A DNA stretch of 64,000 nt from the NCBI GenBank assembly GCA_963739005.1, contig CAVTYQ010000007.1, positions 943,834-1,007,833 on the forward strand, read 5' to 3'. The notes under the pieces were generated by a model. That model did no database searches and was not told the DNA's origin. It saw only the letters and a program-made list of their open reading frames with translations. A program made the position numbers and the translations under genes. Shown in pieces: positions 8,433 through 17,690 of the stretch. Position 1 is the first letter of the stretch. Each line of letters starts with the position of its first letter. Source of the DNA: DASWJZ01 sp963739005. Lineage in GTDB: Bacteria > Pseudomonadota > Alphaproteobacteria > Rhizobiales > Afifellaceae.

Positions 8433-9292
8433 ACGCGCCCTCCACGGTCGCGGGCAATCCGGTGCCGGCCGGCGGGCTCAAAGGCACCCGACCGGCAAGA
8501 AAGAGACAGACGGTCGCGGACCTCCGCGCGCTGAAGGGAAAGCGGCAGCTCACCATGCTCCGCTATTTCAGCCTCGACGAGGCCGCGGCGGCCGAAGCCG
8601 TGGGCATCGACATCGCCTCGGTTCCGGCCGAGGTGGTGCTCCATCCCCGCTATCGCGACGTCGCGCCGTCGGTCTTCTCGATGACCGGCATGACGCATCT
8701 CGAGTCGGGAACACCGGAAGACTACCTGCGCTGGTCGGGCGACGCGTTGAACCGCGGCGCTGACGCGCTCTACTGCTCGGGCTCGCTCAAGACCGTCGAG
8801 TACCTCGCCCGCGAGTACATCCCGGTGGTCGGCCACGTGGGACTTGTCCCCGCGCGCGCCACCTGGACGGGTGGCTTTCGCGCCGTCGCCAAGACCGCCG
8901 ACGAAGCCCTGCGGCTCTTTCAGGAAGTCAAAGCCTACGAGAGCGCCGGCGCCATCGCGGTCGAAATCGAGGTAGTTCCGGTCGAAGTCGCGAGTGAGAT
9001 CAGCAAACGCGTCAACATCCTTCTCTGGTCGATGGGCGCGGGCACCGGCTGCGACGCCCAATATCTCTTCGCCAACGACATGCTCGGCTACACCGATGGG
9101 CATGTCCCTCGTCACGCCAAGATCTATCGCGATTTCCGCGTAGAGTTTGCAAGGCTGCAGGAGGAGCGGATCGCGGCCTTCAGGGAATACGTCGCGGACG
9201 TCGAAAGCGGCGCTTATCCCGAAGACCGGCATCTCGTGCACATGCCCACAGCGGAACTCAACAAGTTCCTCGACGGAATCGGCCGGGCATGA
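8429..9292 (+). CDS. PanB-like (ketopantoate hydroxymethyltransferase superfamily) protein with altered metal site
   Basis: 287 residues. The family is recognisable from the TVADLRALKGKRQLTMLR start, GHVGLVPARATWTGGF, VEIEVVPVEVA (retaining the catalytic-base glutamate) and the DGHVPRHAKIY...VADVESGAYP tail. Aligned by eye to E. coli PanB, the metal-binding positions look replaced: GDS (Asp45) by VPA, the Asp84 region by VFSMTGM, and the KIEGG segment (Glu114) by YCSGS. It is thus unlikely to be an ordinary pantothenate enzyme. The start codon overlaps the preceding stop (ATGA), so it is co-translated with the oxygenase. A link to the one-carbon unit released by demethylation is a hypothesis only. 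Confidence 0.75.
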   Translation: MNAPSTVAGNPVPAGGLKGTRPARKRQTVADLRALKGKRQLTMLRYFSLDEAAAAEAVGIDIASVPAEVVLHPRYRDVAPSVFSMTGMTHLESGTPEDYLRWSGDALNRGADALYCSGSLKTVEYLAREYIPVVGHVGLVPARATWTGGFRAVAKTADEALRLFQEVKAYESAGAIAVEIEVVPVEVASEISKRVNILLWSMGAGTGCDAQYLFANDMLGYTDGHVPRHAKIYRDFRVEFARLQEERIAAFREYVADVESGAYPEDRHLVHMPTAELNKFLDGIGRA

Positions 9293-9499
9293 CCGGCTGG
9301 TGGCATCGAACGCGCCACGCGCCGGTGCTCCGACAGCTTTTTCGCAGCGCAGTCCGCTCCGCATCACCGATGGCGAGCAAGGGCGTTCCGTGGGCGCGCC
9401 CGCCCGTGCCGCCGCCTACGACCTGACGGCAATGATGCCGCCGAAAGGGGCGCCCGCCGCTACAGACGAACAATGATTTGCGTGCAACTGGAGGAAACC

Positions 9500-10444
9500 A
9501 TGATGTTGAGACGTACGTTCCTGAGCGCCGTCGCGGTGCTCGCCTTGAGTTCGGGGGTAGCCTTCTCCCAGGCGGCCGCCGCGAAGACCTTCTACTGGAT
9601 CTCGCACGGCGGCCCGGCGGACCCGGTCTGGACCTACTTCCTGCAGGGCGCCGAGGCGTGGGCCAAGGAGACCGGCAACACGGTCAACACCTCGTTCCAC
9701 TCGGGCGATGTCCCAAGCCAGCAGGAGGCGGTGCGCGCCGCCATCGCCGCGCACGCCGACGGCATCTGCTCGACCAGCCCCGACCCGGGTTCGATGGTGG
9801 ACGTAGTGAAGGAAGCCCGCGACGCCGGCATTCCGATCGTCAACTTCAACACGCCTGACTCTGCGCCGAACTGGAACGCCTATGTCGGCGGCGACCTGCA
9901 GTATGTGGGCCGCACCTGGGCGCAGTACCTCGTCGACCACAACCTCGTGAAGAAGGGCGACTTCGTCTGGATGCCGGTCGAGGTCCCCGGCGCCTCCTAC
10001 GGCGTCGAGGAGGAGAAGGCAATCAAGCAGGGGTTCGAGCCGCTCGGCATCACCTACGAAGTCACTGACGCCACGCTGGACCAAGCCGAGGTCATCACCC
10101 GTATGACTGACTACATCACCGCCAACCGCGATAAGATCAAGGCGATGATCGGTCTTGGCGACATGGTCACCGGCTCGGTCAAGCGGGTCTGGGACCAGGC
10201 CGGCGTGAAGCCCGGTGAGATCCCGGTGGTCGGCTGGGGCAACTCGCTCGACACGACGAAGGAAGTGATGGACGGCTACGTCAACGCCGGCATGTGGCAG
10301 GACCCGCAGGCGACGTCCTACATGTGCCTCTCGGCGCTCTTGATGGAGACCGACGGCATCCCCATCGGCTTCAACATCATCACCGGCGCGCTCTACGAGA
10401 AGGACAAGGCGCCGGTCTACGATAAGATCATGGGCGGCAAGTAG
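9500..10444 (+). CDS. Sugar/polyol ABC transporter substrate-binding protein, MocB/RbsB type
   Basis: 314 residues from the ATG at 9500, which follows GGAGG with good spacing. A cleavable signal peptide (MMLRRTFLSAVAVLALSSGVAFSQA region) leads to a type-1 periplasmic-binding fold (Peripla_BP_4 class): GPADPVWTYFLQGAEAWAKE, PDPGSMVDVVKEARDAGIPIVNFNTP, and a C-terminal VVGWGNSLDTTKEVMDGY. Such proteins deliver monosaccharides or polyols to the adjoining permease and ATPase; rhizopine-binding MocB belongs to this group. A 207-base gap without a gene separates it from the PanB-like gene. A GC-rich hairpin follows it, a common device to give more binding protein than permease. Confidence 0.92.
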   Translation: MMLRRTFLSAVAVLALSSGVAFSQAAAAKTFYWISHGGPADPVWTYFLQGAEAWAKETGNTVNTSFHSGDVPSQQEAVRAAIAAHADGICSTSPDPGSMVDVVKEARDAGIPIVNFNTPDSAPNWNAYVGGDLQYVGRTWAQYLVDHNLVKKGDFVWMPVEVPGASYGVEEEKAIKQGFEPLGITYEVTDATLDQAEVITRMTDYITANRDKIKAMIGLGDMVTGSVKRVWDQAGVKPGEIPVVGWGNSLDTTKEVMDGYVNAGMWQDPQATSYMCLSALLMETDGIPIGFNIITGALYEKDKAPVYDKIMGGK

Positions 10445-10455
10445 GGTTCCTCCCG

Positions 10456-10493
10456 CGGCGTCCGTAGTCCTCCGGGGCCGCGGACGCCGTTTT
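10456..10493 (+). terminator. Attenuator-like hairpin between binding-protein and permease genes
   Basis: CGGCGTCCG (10456-10464) pairs with CGGACGCCG (10481-10489) and is followed directly by TTTT. It sits between the binding-protein stop and the permease start and probably causes partial termination or 3'-end protection of the upstream message. Confidence 0.65.
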
Positions 10494-10512
10494 ATCACAG
10501 GCCAATAGAGTC

Positions 10513-11538
10513 ATGACCGAGCAAAGCTCCGAGGCGTTGACCGGGACGCCGCTCGCAAGACCGAGCTTCGTGCGGGCTTTCATCGCCAAGCCCGAGTTCG
10601 GGCCGCTGGTGCTGCTCGTCGTGATGCTGACGGTGTTCACAACGATCAACCCGGCCTTCCTGTCGCTCGTCAACATCGGCAACGCGCTGACGTTCACGGT
10701 CGAGCTCGGCCTGATCGCGCTCGCGATGACGCTCCTGATGACCGCGGGCGAGTTCGACCTCTCGGTCGGCTCGCTCTTCGGATTCACGCCCGTCGTGATG
10801 TGGGCGTTCTTCAATTCCGGCACGATGCCGTTGCCGCTCGCCTTCCTGGTCGCGCTCGTCATCGCCCTCGGGATCGGACTCGTCAGCGGCCTCTTCGTGA
10901 CGCGTCTCAGCATCCCGTCCTTTCTGGTGACGCTTGGAATGCTGCTCGTCGTCCGCGGCAGCGCGCTCTGGCTGACCAGCGGATTCCCGCAGCGCACGTG
11001 GGACGCCGGCAACCATTGGCTCGCCGCGGCGCTCGTGGGCGATTTCTACATCGGGGGACTGCGCATCTACATGAGCCTGATCTGGTTCGTGCTGCTCGCG
11101 ATCGCATTCCACTATGTTCTGATCAGCACCCGGTTCGGCAACTGGATCCAGGCGACCGGCGGCAACGCGGGCGCGGCGCGCAACCGCGGCGTTCCGATCC
11201 AACGAGTCAAGGTAATCCTGTTCATGCTTTCGGCCTTCATGGCAGGGCTCGCCGGAGTCATTTCGTCGATCCGCGTCTCCGCCGCCAATCCCAACTCCGG
11301 CATGGGCTACGAGCTCGAGGTCATCGCCATGGTGGTGATCGGCGGCACGGTGCTGACCGGCGGCCGCGGCACCATCATCGGCACCGTGCTCGGCGTGCTG
11401 ATCCTGCGGCTGATGCGCAACGGCATCGTGCTGATCGGCGTGCCCGGCCTCGCCTACAACATCTTCATCGGCGCGATCATCCTGGGGATGATGGCCCTCC
11501 ACGCCGGCCTCGAGCGCCGACACAACAGGGGGACGTGA
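10513..11538 (+). CDS. ABC transporter permease, RbsC/BPD_transp_2 type
   Basis: 341 residues, strongly hydrophobic with about eight to ten membrane spans. Family hallmarks are GEFDLSVGSLFGF (the LSVG motif of ribose/xylose permeases), VTLGMLLVVRG, the cytoplasmic coupling region ATGGNAGAARNRGVPIQRVK, and VIGGTVLTGGRGTIIGTVLG. It forms the inner-membrane channel with the ATPase that starts one base after its stop. The ATG at 10513 has a weak ribosome-binding site. Confidence 0.93.
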   Translation: MTEQSSEALTGTPLARPSFVRAFIAKPEFGPLVLLVVMLTVFTTINPAFLSLVNIGNALTFTVELGLIALAMTLLMTAGEFDLSVGSLFGFTPVVMWAFFNSGTMPLPLAFLVALVIALGIGLVSGLFVTRLSIPSFLVTLGMLLVVRGSALWLTSGFPQRTWDAGNHWLAAALVGDFYIGGLRIYMSLIWFVLLAIAFHYVLISTRFGNWIQATGGNAGAARNRGVPIQRVKVILFMLSAFMAGLAGVISSIRVSAANPNSGMGYELEVIAMVVIGGTVLTGGRGTIIGTVLGVLILRLMRNGIVLIGVPGLAYNIFIGAIILGMMALHAGLERRHNRGT

Positions 11539-11539
11539 C

Positions 11540-12300
<761 letters not shown>

Positions 12301-12304
<4 letters not shown>

Positions 12305-13350
12305 TCGAGGTCCGCGCCGCCGGGATCGTATTCGGCTTCGAACAGGGCACTGGCCTTCTCGACGGCTTCACGGTCGACGACCAGGGACGCACGATCGCGC
12401 CCCTGCATCGCGCGCCCTGGGTCGGAACTGGCGAAGCGATGCCGGTGGACGAGGCGCCACTCATGGCCAAGCTCGGCGGCGACTTCTTCTGCGCCCCTTT
12501 CGCGGACCGCGTGGAAGGCTCACCCTTCCATGGGTGGCCGCCCAATTCTCCCTGGACGATCGTCGCGCAGGAAGGCGGGTTGATCCGCGCCGTGCTCGAA
12601 CGGCCGGTCCGCGGCGCCACCCTGGTGAAGGAACTGTCCGTCGAGGACGGCCATCCCTTCGTCTATCAGCGCCATGTCTTCGTCGGGGGGCGCGGCCGGA
12701 TCACCGTCGCCAACCACGCCAACGTCTCGGTGGCGAACGGGGCGCTGATCCGCACGTCGCGGAAGTCCGTCTGGGAGACGCCGAAGAGCCCGCAGGAGAG
12801 CGACCCTGCGCGCGGCCGCTCCGCGCTGATCTCTCCGGCGCAATCTCAGGACCCGCGCCGGTTCCCCGGCAGGGACGGCCCCGTCGATCTGACCCGCTAC
12901 CCTTGGAACCCGCGCCATGAGGACTTCGTGGTCGGTATCGAGGCGCGCGGACATGCCCTCGGGTGGACTGCCGTGACGCGGCCTGAAGAGAAGGACCTCT
13001 ATCTCTCGCTTCGCGACCCGCGACAGCTTCCGATGACGATGCTGTGGCATTCGAACGGCGGGCGCGACTATGCGCCCTGGTCCAGCCGGCATTTCGGCTG
13101 CCTCGGCGTCGAGGAAGGAGCGGCGGAGCACATGCTCGGAATCTCGAGCGAGGCCGACCTCGCCGGCCCCGGCGCACTCTCGCTCGACCCATACGGCGTA
13201 GCCGAGGTCCGCCACGTCATCGGCGCGATCGGCTGGCCCTCGGGCGAGGCGGTCGCGGAGATCCGCCAGGACGGCGACGCAATCGAGATTCGCGGCGATG
13301 GCGGCGCGCTGCGGCGCGTGCCGTTCCGCGGGAGCTTCCTCACGCCTTGA
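12301..13350 (+). CDS. Galactose-mutarotase-like protein of unknown substrate
   Basis: 349 residues, mainly beta-strand in character, with the N-terminal IVFGFEQGTGLLDGFTVDDQGR, a FHGWPPNSPW segment placed like the first catalytic-His loop of aldose-1-epimerases, and a later MLWHSNGGRDYAPWSSRHFG segment that could supply a second histidine and substrate contacts. I therefore read it as a mutarotase/epimerase-like carbohydrate-binding protein, but the assignment rests on a few motifs. It starts inside the ATPase stop codon and precedes the Rieske ferredoxin, so it belongs to the same catabolic unit and probably acts on the imported sugar-like compound. Confidence 0.55.
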
Positions 13351-13383
13351 GAAGCGAGACGGGAAACAGAACGGAAGCCACGC

Positions 13384-13698
13384 ATGAGCAATTGGGTCGA
13401 CGCCTGCGCCGCCGATGACATCGAGCCGGAAGACGTGATCCGCTTCGATCATGACGGCCGAACTTTCGCAATCTACCGCAGCCCCGACGACGAGTATTTC
13501 GTGACCGACGGCCATTGTACGCACGAGAAGACGCATCTCGCCGATGGTCTGGTGATGGACGACATCATTGAATGCCCGAAACACAACGGGCGCTTCAATT
13601 ACAAGACCGGCGAGGCGCAGGGCGCGCCGGTCTGCGTGAACCTCAGGACCTATCCTGTGAAGCTCGACGCCGGCAGGGTTCTCGTCGCGATCGGCTGA
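13384..13698 (+). CDS. Rieske-type [2Fe-2S] ferredoxin, MocE-like
   Basis: 104 residues with one Rieske centre: CTHEKTH (Cys and His ligands of the first box) and CPKHNGRF (second box, CxxH), spaced as in small oxygenase ferredoxins. It lacks a catalytic domain, so it carries electrons. In the rhizopine system MocE is such a protein feeding the MocD oxygenase; here the likely partner is the di-iron oxygenase at 7287. No flavin reductase lies in the window next to it, so the electron source must be encoded elsewhere. Confidence 0.88.
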   Translation: MSNWVDACAADDIEPEDVIRFDHDGRTFAIYRSPDDEYFVTDGHCTHEKTHLADGLVMDDIIECPKHNGRFNYKTGEAQGAPVCVNLRTYPVKLDAGRVLVAIG

Positions 13699-13712
13699 GA
13701 GGTTGGGTCAAA

Positions 13713-13775
13713 ATGGCTGCGAAACGCCGCGTGCTCGGCATCAATTTCGATCACACGGTCGCGCTCGTCGCATGA
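13713..13775 (+). CDS. 20-codon ORF coupled to the Gfo/Idh gene, possible remnant
   Basis: ATG at 13713, about ten bases after GAGAGG, encodes MAAKRRVLGINFDHTVALVA and stops with a TGA that overlaps the next ATG as ATGA. The RVLGINFDH start resembles the N-terminus I associate with one group of Gfo/Idh/MocA dehydrogenases (RVLGINFDHMH-type), so it may be what remains of a deleted second dehydrogenase gene, now serving to couple translation. Its length allows no firm call. Confidence 0.35.
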   Translation: MAAKRRVLGINFDHTVALVA

Positions 13776-14893
13776 GCACCGAGCCTGACCTCGACACTTA
13801 CAGCCTGAAGGCGACGGTCGCCGCGGAGGTCGCCGCGCCGGAGCTTCCCTACCGGCCGCCGATGCCGCGAGCCTACCGGCCGCGCATCGCGCTCGTTGGC
13901 GCCGGCGGCATCTCCGCCGCGCACCTCGATGCCTATCGCACCGCGGGCTTCGACGTCGCCGTCATCTGCAGCCGGACGCTGGCCAAAGCCGAGGCGCGGC
14001 GCGATGCGTACTTTCCCGACGCCGAGGCGACGGACGACGTCGCCGGCACGCTCACTCGTGACGACATCGCCGTCGTCGACCTGACGCCGCACCCGGCCGA
14101 GCGCCTTGCGCTGATCGAGACGGCGCTCGCCGCCGGCAAGCACGTGCTTTCGCAGAAACCCTTCGTTCTCGACCTCGACGCCGGCGCGCGGCTCGCCGAT
14201 CTCGCCGACCGAAAGGGCGTCACGCTCGCCGTCAACCAGAACGGCCGCTGGGCGCCGCATCTTGCCTGGATGCGCGAGGCCGCGCACGCCGGACTGATCG
14301 GCGATCTTCAGTCCTTCCAGATCGGCATCCACTGGGATCACGGATGGATCGCCGGCACGCCGTTCGAGGCGCTGGACGACCTCATCTTCTACGACTTCGC
14401 CATCCACTGGTTCGATTTTCTGTCGAGCCTGATCGGCAGTCGGGCGACCAGCGTCTTCGCGACGACCACGATCGGCAAGGGCCAGAGTGTGCGTCCGCCC
14501 CTCCTCGCCCAAGCGCTGGTCGGCTTTGACGGCGGCCAGGCGTCGCTCCAATTCGACGGCGCCACGCGCTTCGGCGCGCAGGACGCCACAATCGTGACCG
14601 GCTCCGCCGGAACGCTGACGAGCCGCGGGCCGGACCTCGGCACGCAGGAGGTGACGCTTTCCAACGCCAGCGGGCTCGCCCGTCCGAAACTTGACGGCAC
14701 GTGGTTCAACGACGGCTTTCGCGGCGCGATGGGCGCGCTTCTCAGCGCGGTCGAGGACGGCAGGCCACCGCCGAACGACGCCCGCGGCAACCTCGATGCG
14801 CTGGCGCTCGTCTTCGCCGCTATCGCGTCGGCTCGCCGCGGCTCGCCTGCGGCGCCCGGAAGCGTTCGCAGTCTCGCGGCCGCGCGCAGCTGA
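13772..14893 (+). CDS. Gfo/Idh/MocA-family NAD(P)-dependent oxidoreductase
   Basis: 373 residues from the ATG at 13772; the frame is open further upstream but the coupling point and the Rossmann position favour this start. The dinucleotide motif IALVGAGGISAAHLDAY lies at about residues 35-51, followed by HVLSQKPFVLDLDAG (the conserved E/QKP lysine) and the C-terminal alpha/beta domain with YDFAIHWFDFL, a typical active-site histidine region. These enzymes oxidise sugars, inositols or scyllo-inosamine-like polyols; MocA of rhizopine catabolism belongs here. As last gene of the operon it likely oxidises the demethylated product. Confidence 0.88.
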   Translation: MSTEPDLDTYSLKATVAAEVAAPELPYRPPMPRAYRPRIALVGAGGISAAHLDAYRTAGFDVAVICSRTLAKAEARRDAYFPDAEATDDVAGTLTRDDIAVVDLTPHPAERLALIETALAAGKHVLSQKPFVLDLDAGARLADLADRKGVTLAVNQNGRWAPHLAWMREAAHAGLIGDLQSFQIGIHWDHGWIAGTPFEALDDLIFYDFAIHWFDFLSSLIGSRATSVFATTTIGKGQSVRPPLLAQALVGFDGGQASLQFDGATRFGAQDATIVTGSAGTLTSRGPDLGTQEVTLSNASGLARPKLDGTWFNDGFRGAMGALLSAVEDGRPPPNDARGNLDALALVFAAIASARRGSPAAPGSVRSLAAARS

Positions 14894-15110
14894 CCGCCGA
14901 TCCCGCGAGCGGGCACCGTTCAAAAACGAAAGCTCGGGACGGACGTTAGAAGCGCTTCGGGCGGCCGTCACGAACCGCCGTTGCGACGGCCGGCGCCTCG
15001 ATGCCCAGCCCGGCGCTCCTGCTGCCGCCGGCCACTTCCTTCAAGCGTCAATCCTCCGTCTTCGATCGGCCTTAATCCTCGCGCTGAAAGAACGCGGGAG
15101 GAGTGCCACA

Positions 15111-15326
15111 ATGGAAAAGTATACGGACGTCTGGCGGTACGATCGCCGGCCCGAGTTCCTGCCCCGCGGCAAGCAGCTCGTGTCTGCCCTCGTCGATGCC
15201 AACATGCCACCGCGACACTACAGGCGCTGGCAGCTAATCGGCAAAGGACGGGCGCTGCTTGGGGACCGGCGGTGCGTAGTCCGGGCTTTGCCAAGCGGCG
15301 CCAAGGCCCGGCTCTTCTTCAGCTAA
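15111..15326 (+). CDS. Small hypothetical protein with strong ribosome-binding site
   Basis: 71 codons starting MEKYTDVWRYDRRPEFLPRG, preceded by GGGAGGAG at ideal spacing. No family is recognised; the sequence is basic with no membrane span or signal peptide. It follows the Gfo/Idh gene by 217 bases without a gene, so it may or may not be part of that transcript. The good initiation site is the main support. Confidence 0.45.
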   Translation: MEKYTDVWRYDRRPEFLPRGKQLVSALVDANMPPRHYRRWQLIGKGRALLGDRRCVVRALPSGAKARLFFS

Positions 15327-15587
15327 GCCGGTAGCGACGGCTCTCCAGTTTTCTCATTACGTGCTCGTCCCGAGCTCGGCATTTCCCCGTCGCAGATCGA
15401 CCATCTGGCGATCGAGGCGTCAGGTTCCTAATCAGACAAGAGCCCCACCGCCTGGTGCGGCCGGGTGTCTCGCATATTTGATACTTTGATTTCGTTTTGA
15501 TTTTCAGGCGCGCGCCCGCTCCACCTCGCGGAATACAATCGCGCCTCAATCGCGCGGTCGATTGCGGCAGTCTGCTCTTTCAGCAAG

Positions 15588-15749
15588 ATGCGCCACATCG
15601 CTCCTTGTCGTGCTCGTGTGCGCAGCTTGTGTAGAAAGGCTCTCTCCGAATGGCGCGAGCAGGATTCGGAGCGGCGTAGGAAGCTCGCGTGGGAGAGGGC
15701 GATGGAGTTCCTGAAGCGGGAGACTGGCCGCGGGCGCGGTCGAGCGTGA
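15588..15749 (+). CDS. Possible 53-residue Arg-rich small protein
   Basis: ATG at 15588 encodes a very basic peptide whose middle (SEWREQDSERRRKLAWERAM) would form an amphipathic helix. No clear Shine-Dalgarno and no recognised family. The flanking stretches 15327-15587 and 15750-15818 show no other gene. Listed because the helix-like composition is unlike random shadow frames here, but it may be spurious. Confidence 0.25.
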   Translation: MRHIAPCRARVRSLCRKALSEWREQDSERRRKLAWERAMEFLKRETGRGRGRA

Positions 15750-15818
15750 TCGGCCGTCAGTAGCGAGCCCGGCGATTTTCAGGTGAGACTCGGCCTCCGG
15801 GCAAAAGTTCTGCCGCCC

Positions 15819-16289
15819 CTAGCGGCGCCAGAAGGTCCGGTGCGGGGCAAGGAGCTCGTCCTCGATCTCGGGGAAGGGGCCAACGACCTCGATTGGCTTC
15901 TGGCCGGAGCCGAGGACCGTCCGCGCCGCGAGGCTCATGGTCGGGTTCTCGGGGTGGTCGCCGGTCTCCGTGAGGAGCTTCGCCTCCTCGAAACCATAGA
16001 CCAAGCGGCCGATATTCGCCCAATAGAGCGCACCGGTGCACATGGCACAGGGCTCGCCGGTCGAGACCAGCGTAGAGGTCCACAGGAAATCCGCCGGATA
16101 GGCGGCCGCGGCGCGGCGCGCGAGCTCGGTCTCGGCGTGGCGCACGACGTCGATGTTCCCCTGCCGCATGAGGATGCGATCGTCGGGGCCGACGAGCACA
16201 CAGCCGAAAGGATGATGCCCGTTCGCGGCGGCCTCGCGCGCGACCGCATCGGCGGCGCGGAGGTGGGCGAGCATCTGGTCGCGGGTCAT
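15819..16289 (-). CDS. Nucleoside/nucleobase deaminase (CDA fold)
   Basis: 156 residues with the zinc-deaminase signature: HAETELARR (His ligand and proton-shuttling Glu) and PCAMCTGALYW (two Cys ligands). The overall pattern, including NGHHPFGCVLV near the N-terminus and a short C-terminal tail with PHRTFWRR, matches the guanine deaminase/tRNA-adenosine deaminase branch rather than cytidine deaminase. The exact substrate (guanine, adenine-type or other) cannot be fixed from sequence. It stands alone, flanked by small orphan genes. Confidence 0.85.
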   Translation of the reverse strand: MTRDQMLAHLRAADAVAREAAANGHHPFGCVLVGPDDRILMRQGNIDVVRHAETELARRAAAAYPADFLWTSTLVSTGEPCAMCTGALYWANIGRLVYGFEEAKLLTETGDHPENPTMSLAARTVLGSGQKPIEVVGPFPEIEDELLAPHRTFWRR

Positions 16290-16370
16290 CGTCTGGTGCC
16301 TATCCGAGGCTGTCTAAATTCAATCTCACGACGTTTCCGAGGCTAGAGCACTACAGGTCGCCGCTCTGAC

Positions 16371-16637
16371 CTACTTCCCCTGATTTCCCTCAGTCTGATC
16401 CGTGTCGCCGGAGCTAATCTCTCCGCCGACTTGACCACCGTCTTCGGTGTTTTGCGGGCCGTCTGTGTTGTCAGCGTCAGCGTCGTCGGAGGATTCTCTC
16501 GCACAACCGGCTTCCCCTTGTTCAGCGCACTGCGTCGGGCCGGCTAAGGCAATCGGCGGCGATGTAACCGCTCCCGCCACGTAGAGCGTCACTGCGAGCA
16601 CCACCGCGGCGGCGGTTGTCAAAGAGAAACGGATCAT
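16371..16637 (-). CDS. Small secreted acidic protein, unknown function
   Basis: 88 residues. A signal peptide (MIRFSLTTAAAVVLAVTLYVAGAV, cleavage possibly after ALAG) leads to a short, very acidic tail rich in Asp, Glu, Gly, Gln and Asn with two cysteines (CAEQGEAGCARE). AGGAGG immediately upstream gives a strong ribosome-binding site. No family recognised; a low-complexity periplasmic or secreted peptide. Confidence 0.6.
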   Translation of the reverse strand: MIRFSLTTAAAVVLAVTLYVAGAVTSPPIALAGPTQCAEQGEAGCARESSDDADADNTDGPQNTEDGGQVGGEISSGDTDQTEGNQGK

Positions 16638-17094
16638 TTCGACCTCCTGTTCGAAGTCTCGAATTTCGCCGGAAGGCTATGGAGACGCCGCACGAGCTAC
16701 AAGTGCGCGAAAGACACGCGCGAGACGTAGCCGCTAAATCGGCCGGGCGGCTGGGCTGTCCAAAAAACTCGTGCTGGATGTCACTGACCAGTGGGAGCGG
16801 CGAGGGCGTTGTGAGGCGCGGGACGCGGTATCACACTGTCGCGATTCCGAACTTTCCATGCCAACGCAATCTTCGCCGCGGCAGTTCGCCGGGGCGGCGG
16901 CTAACTTCCCAAAACCCGGGAAACCAGGCGTTTTTCAGTTTTGCCATCCCCTCCACGTCCGTTCATGTTTTTCCGGGCGTATGCTGGAAAACGCGTTGCG
17001 TTGTCTTCTCAGCACAATCTGGCCTTTCGGTGGAAGCCTCCACTTCGCTTCCGATTCTTGCAAGCGCCCGAACCTGCCTCTACCTTCGCCGCCG
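16638..17094. other. 457-base region without a recognisable gene
   Basis: Between the small secreted protein gene and sspB. I see no convincing coding frame, tRNA or strong terminator. The frame of sspB is open upstream to 16771, but that stretch is Cys/Arg-rich and unlike the SspB family. It should contain the promoters of both flanking divergent genes. Confidence 0.5.
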
Positions 17095-17592
17095 ATGGCA
17101 GAAGATCTGATCCGCTACGACGTGCTCGTGCAGGAAGCGCTGCGCGGGGTGGTCAAGAAGGTGCTGACGGAGGTGGCGCAGGCCGGGCTTCCGGGCGAGC
17201 ACCATTTCTTCGTCAGCTTCGCGACGCGCTTCCCCGGCGTGCGAATCTCGCCGCGCCTGATCGCCGAATATCCGAACGAGATGACCGTGGTGCTGCAGCA
17301 CCAGTTCTGGGACCTGACGGTCAACGACGCCGCGTTCGGCGTCGGGCTGTCGTTCAAGGGCATGCCGGAGACGCTCTACGTGCCGTTCCGCGCCATTTCG
17401 AGCTTCGTCGACCCGCATGCCGGCTTCCAGGTGAAATTCGACGCGACGCCCGACGCGGCGGTGATCGAAGCCGCGGAAGGCGAAGCGCTCGCTGCCGCGC
17501 CTGCCGAAACGCCGGCCGAGGTAGCTCCGGCCACCGAGCCGGGCAAGGCGTCCGTCGTCTCGCTCGACGCCTTCCGCAAGAAGAACGGCTGA
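17095..17592 (+). CDS. sspB: SspB-family ClpXP protease adaptor (alpha type)
   Basis: 165 residues. The N-terminal body matches the alphaproteobacterial SspB fold (RYDVLVQEALRGVVKKVL, HHFFVSFATRFPGV, MTVVLQHQFWDL, SFKGMPETLYVPF), which binds the ssrA tag. An Ala/Pro/Glu-rich linker (about 125-150) ends in SVVSLDAFRKKNG, the conserved C-terminal peptide that docks on the ClpX zinc domain. The ATG at 17095 was chosen as the point where family similarity begins, although no clear Shine-Dalgarno is seen. It should deliver proteins tagged by the tmRNA encoded at 5311 to ClpXP. Confidence 0.9.
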   Translation: MAEDLIRYDVLVQEALRGVVKKVLTEVAQAGLPGEHHFFVSFATRFPGVRISPRLIAEYPNEMTVVLQHQFWDLTVNDAAFGVGLSFKGMPETLYVPFRAISSFVDPHAGFQVKFDATPDAAVIEAAEGEALAAAPAETPAEVAPATEPGKASVVSLDAFRKKNG

Positions 17593-17690
17593 CGCGCCCT
17601 CGCCTCGGCCCGACCGCCTTGCGTCCCTTCCGGGTCGGTGACAGAAGCATTTTCGGGTGGGGGCCTTCTAGAAGGGCTGCGGGGAGCGGG

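Noticed and set aside
8429..9292. Housekeeping panB
   Set aside because: Metal-ligand positions look substituted, no panC is adjacent, and the gene is translationally coupled within the catabolic operon.
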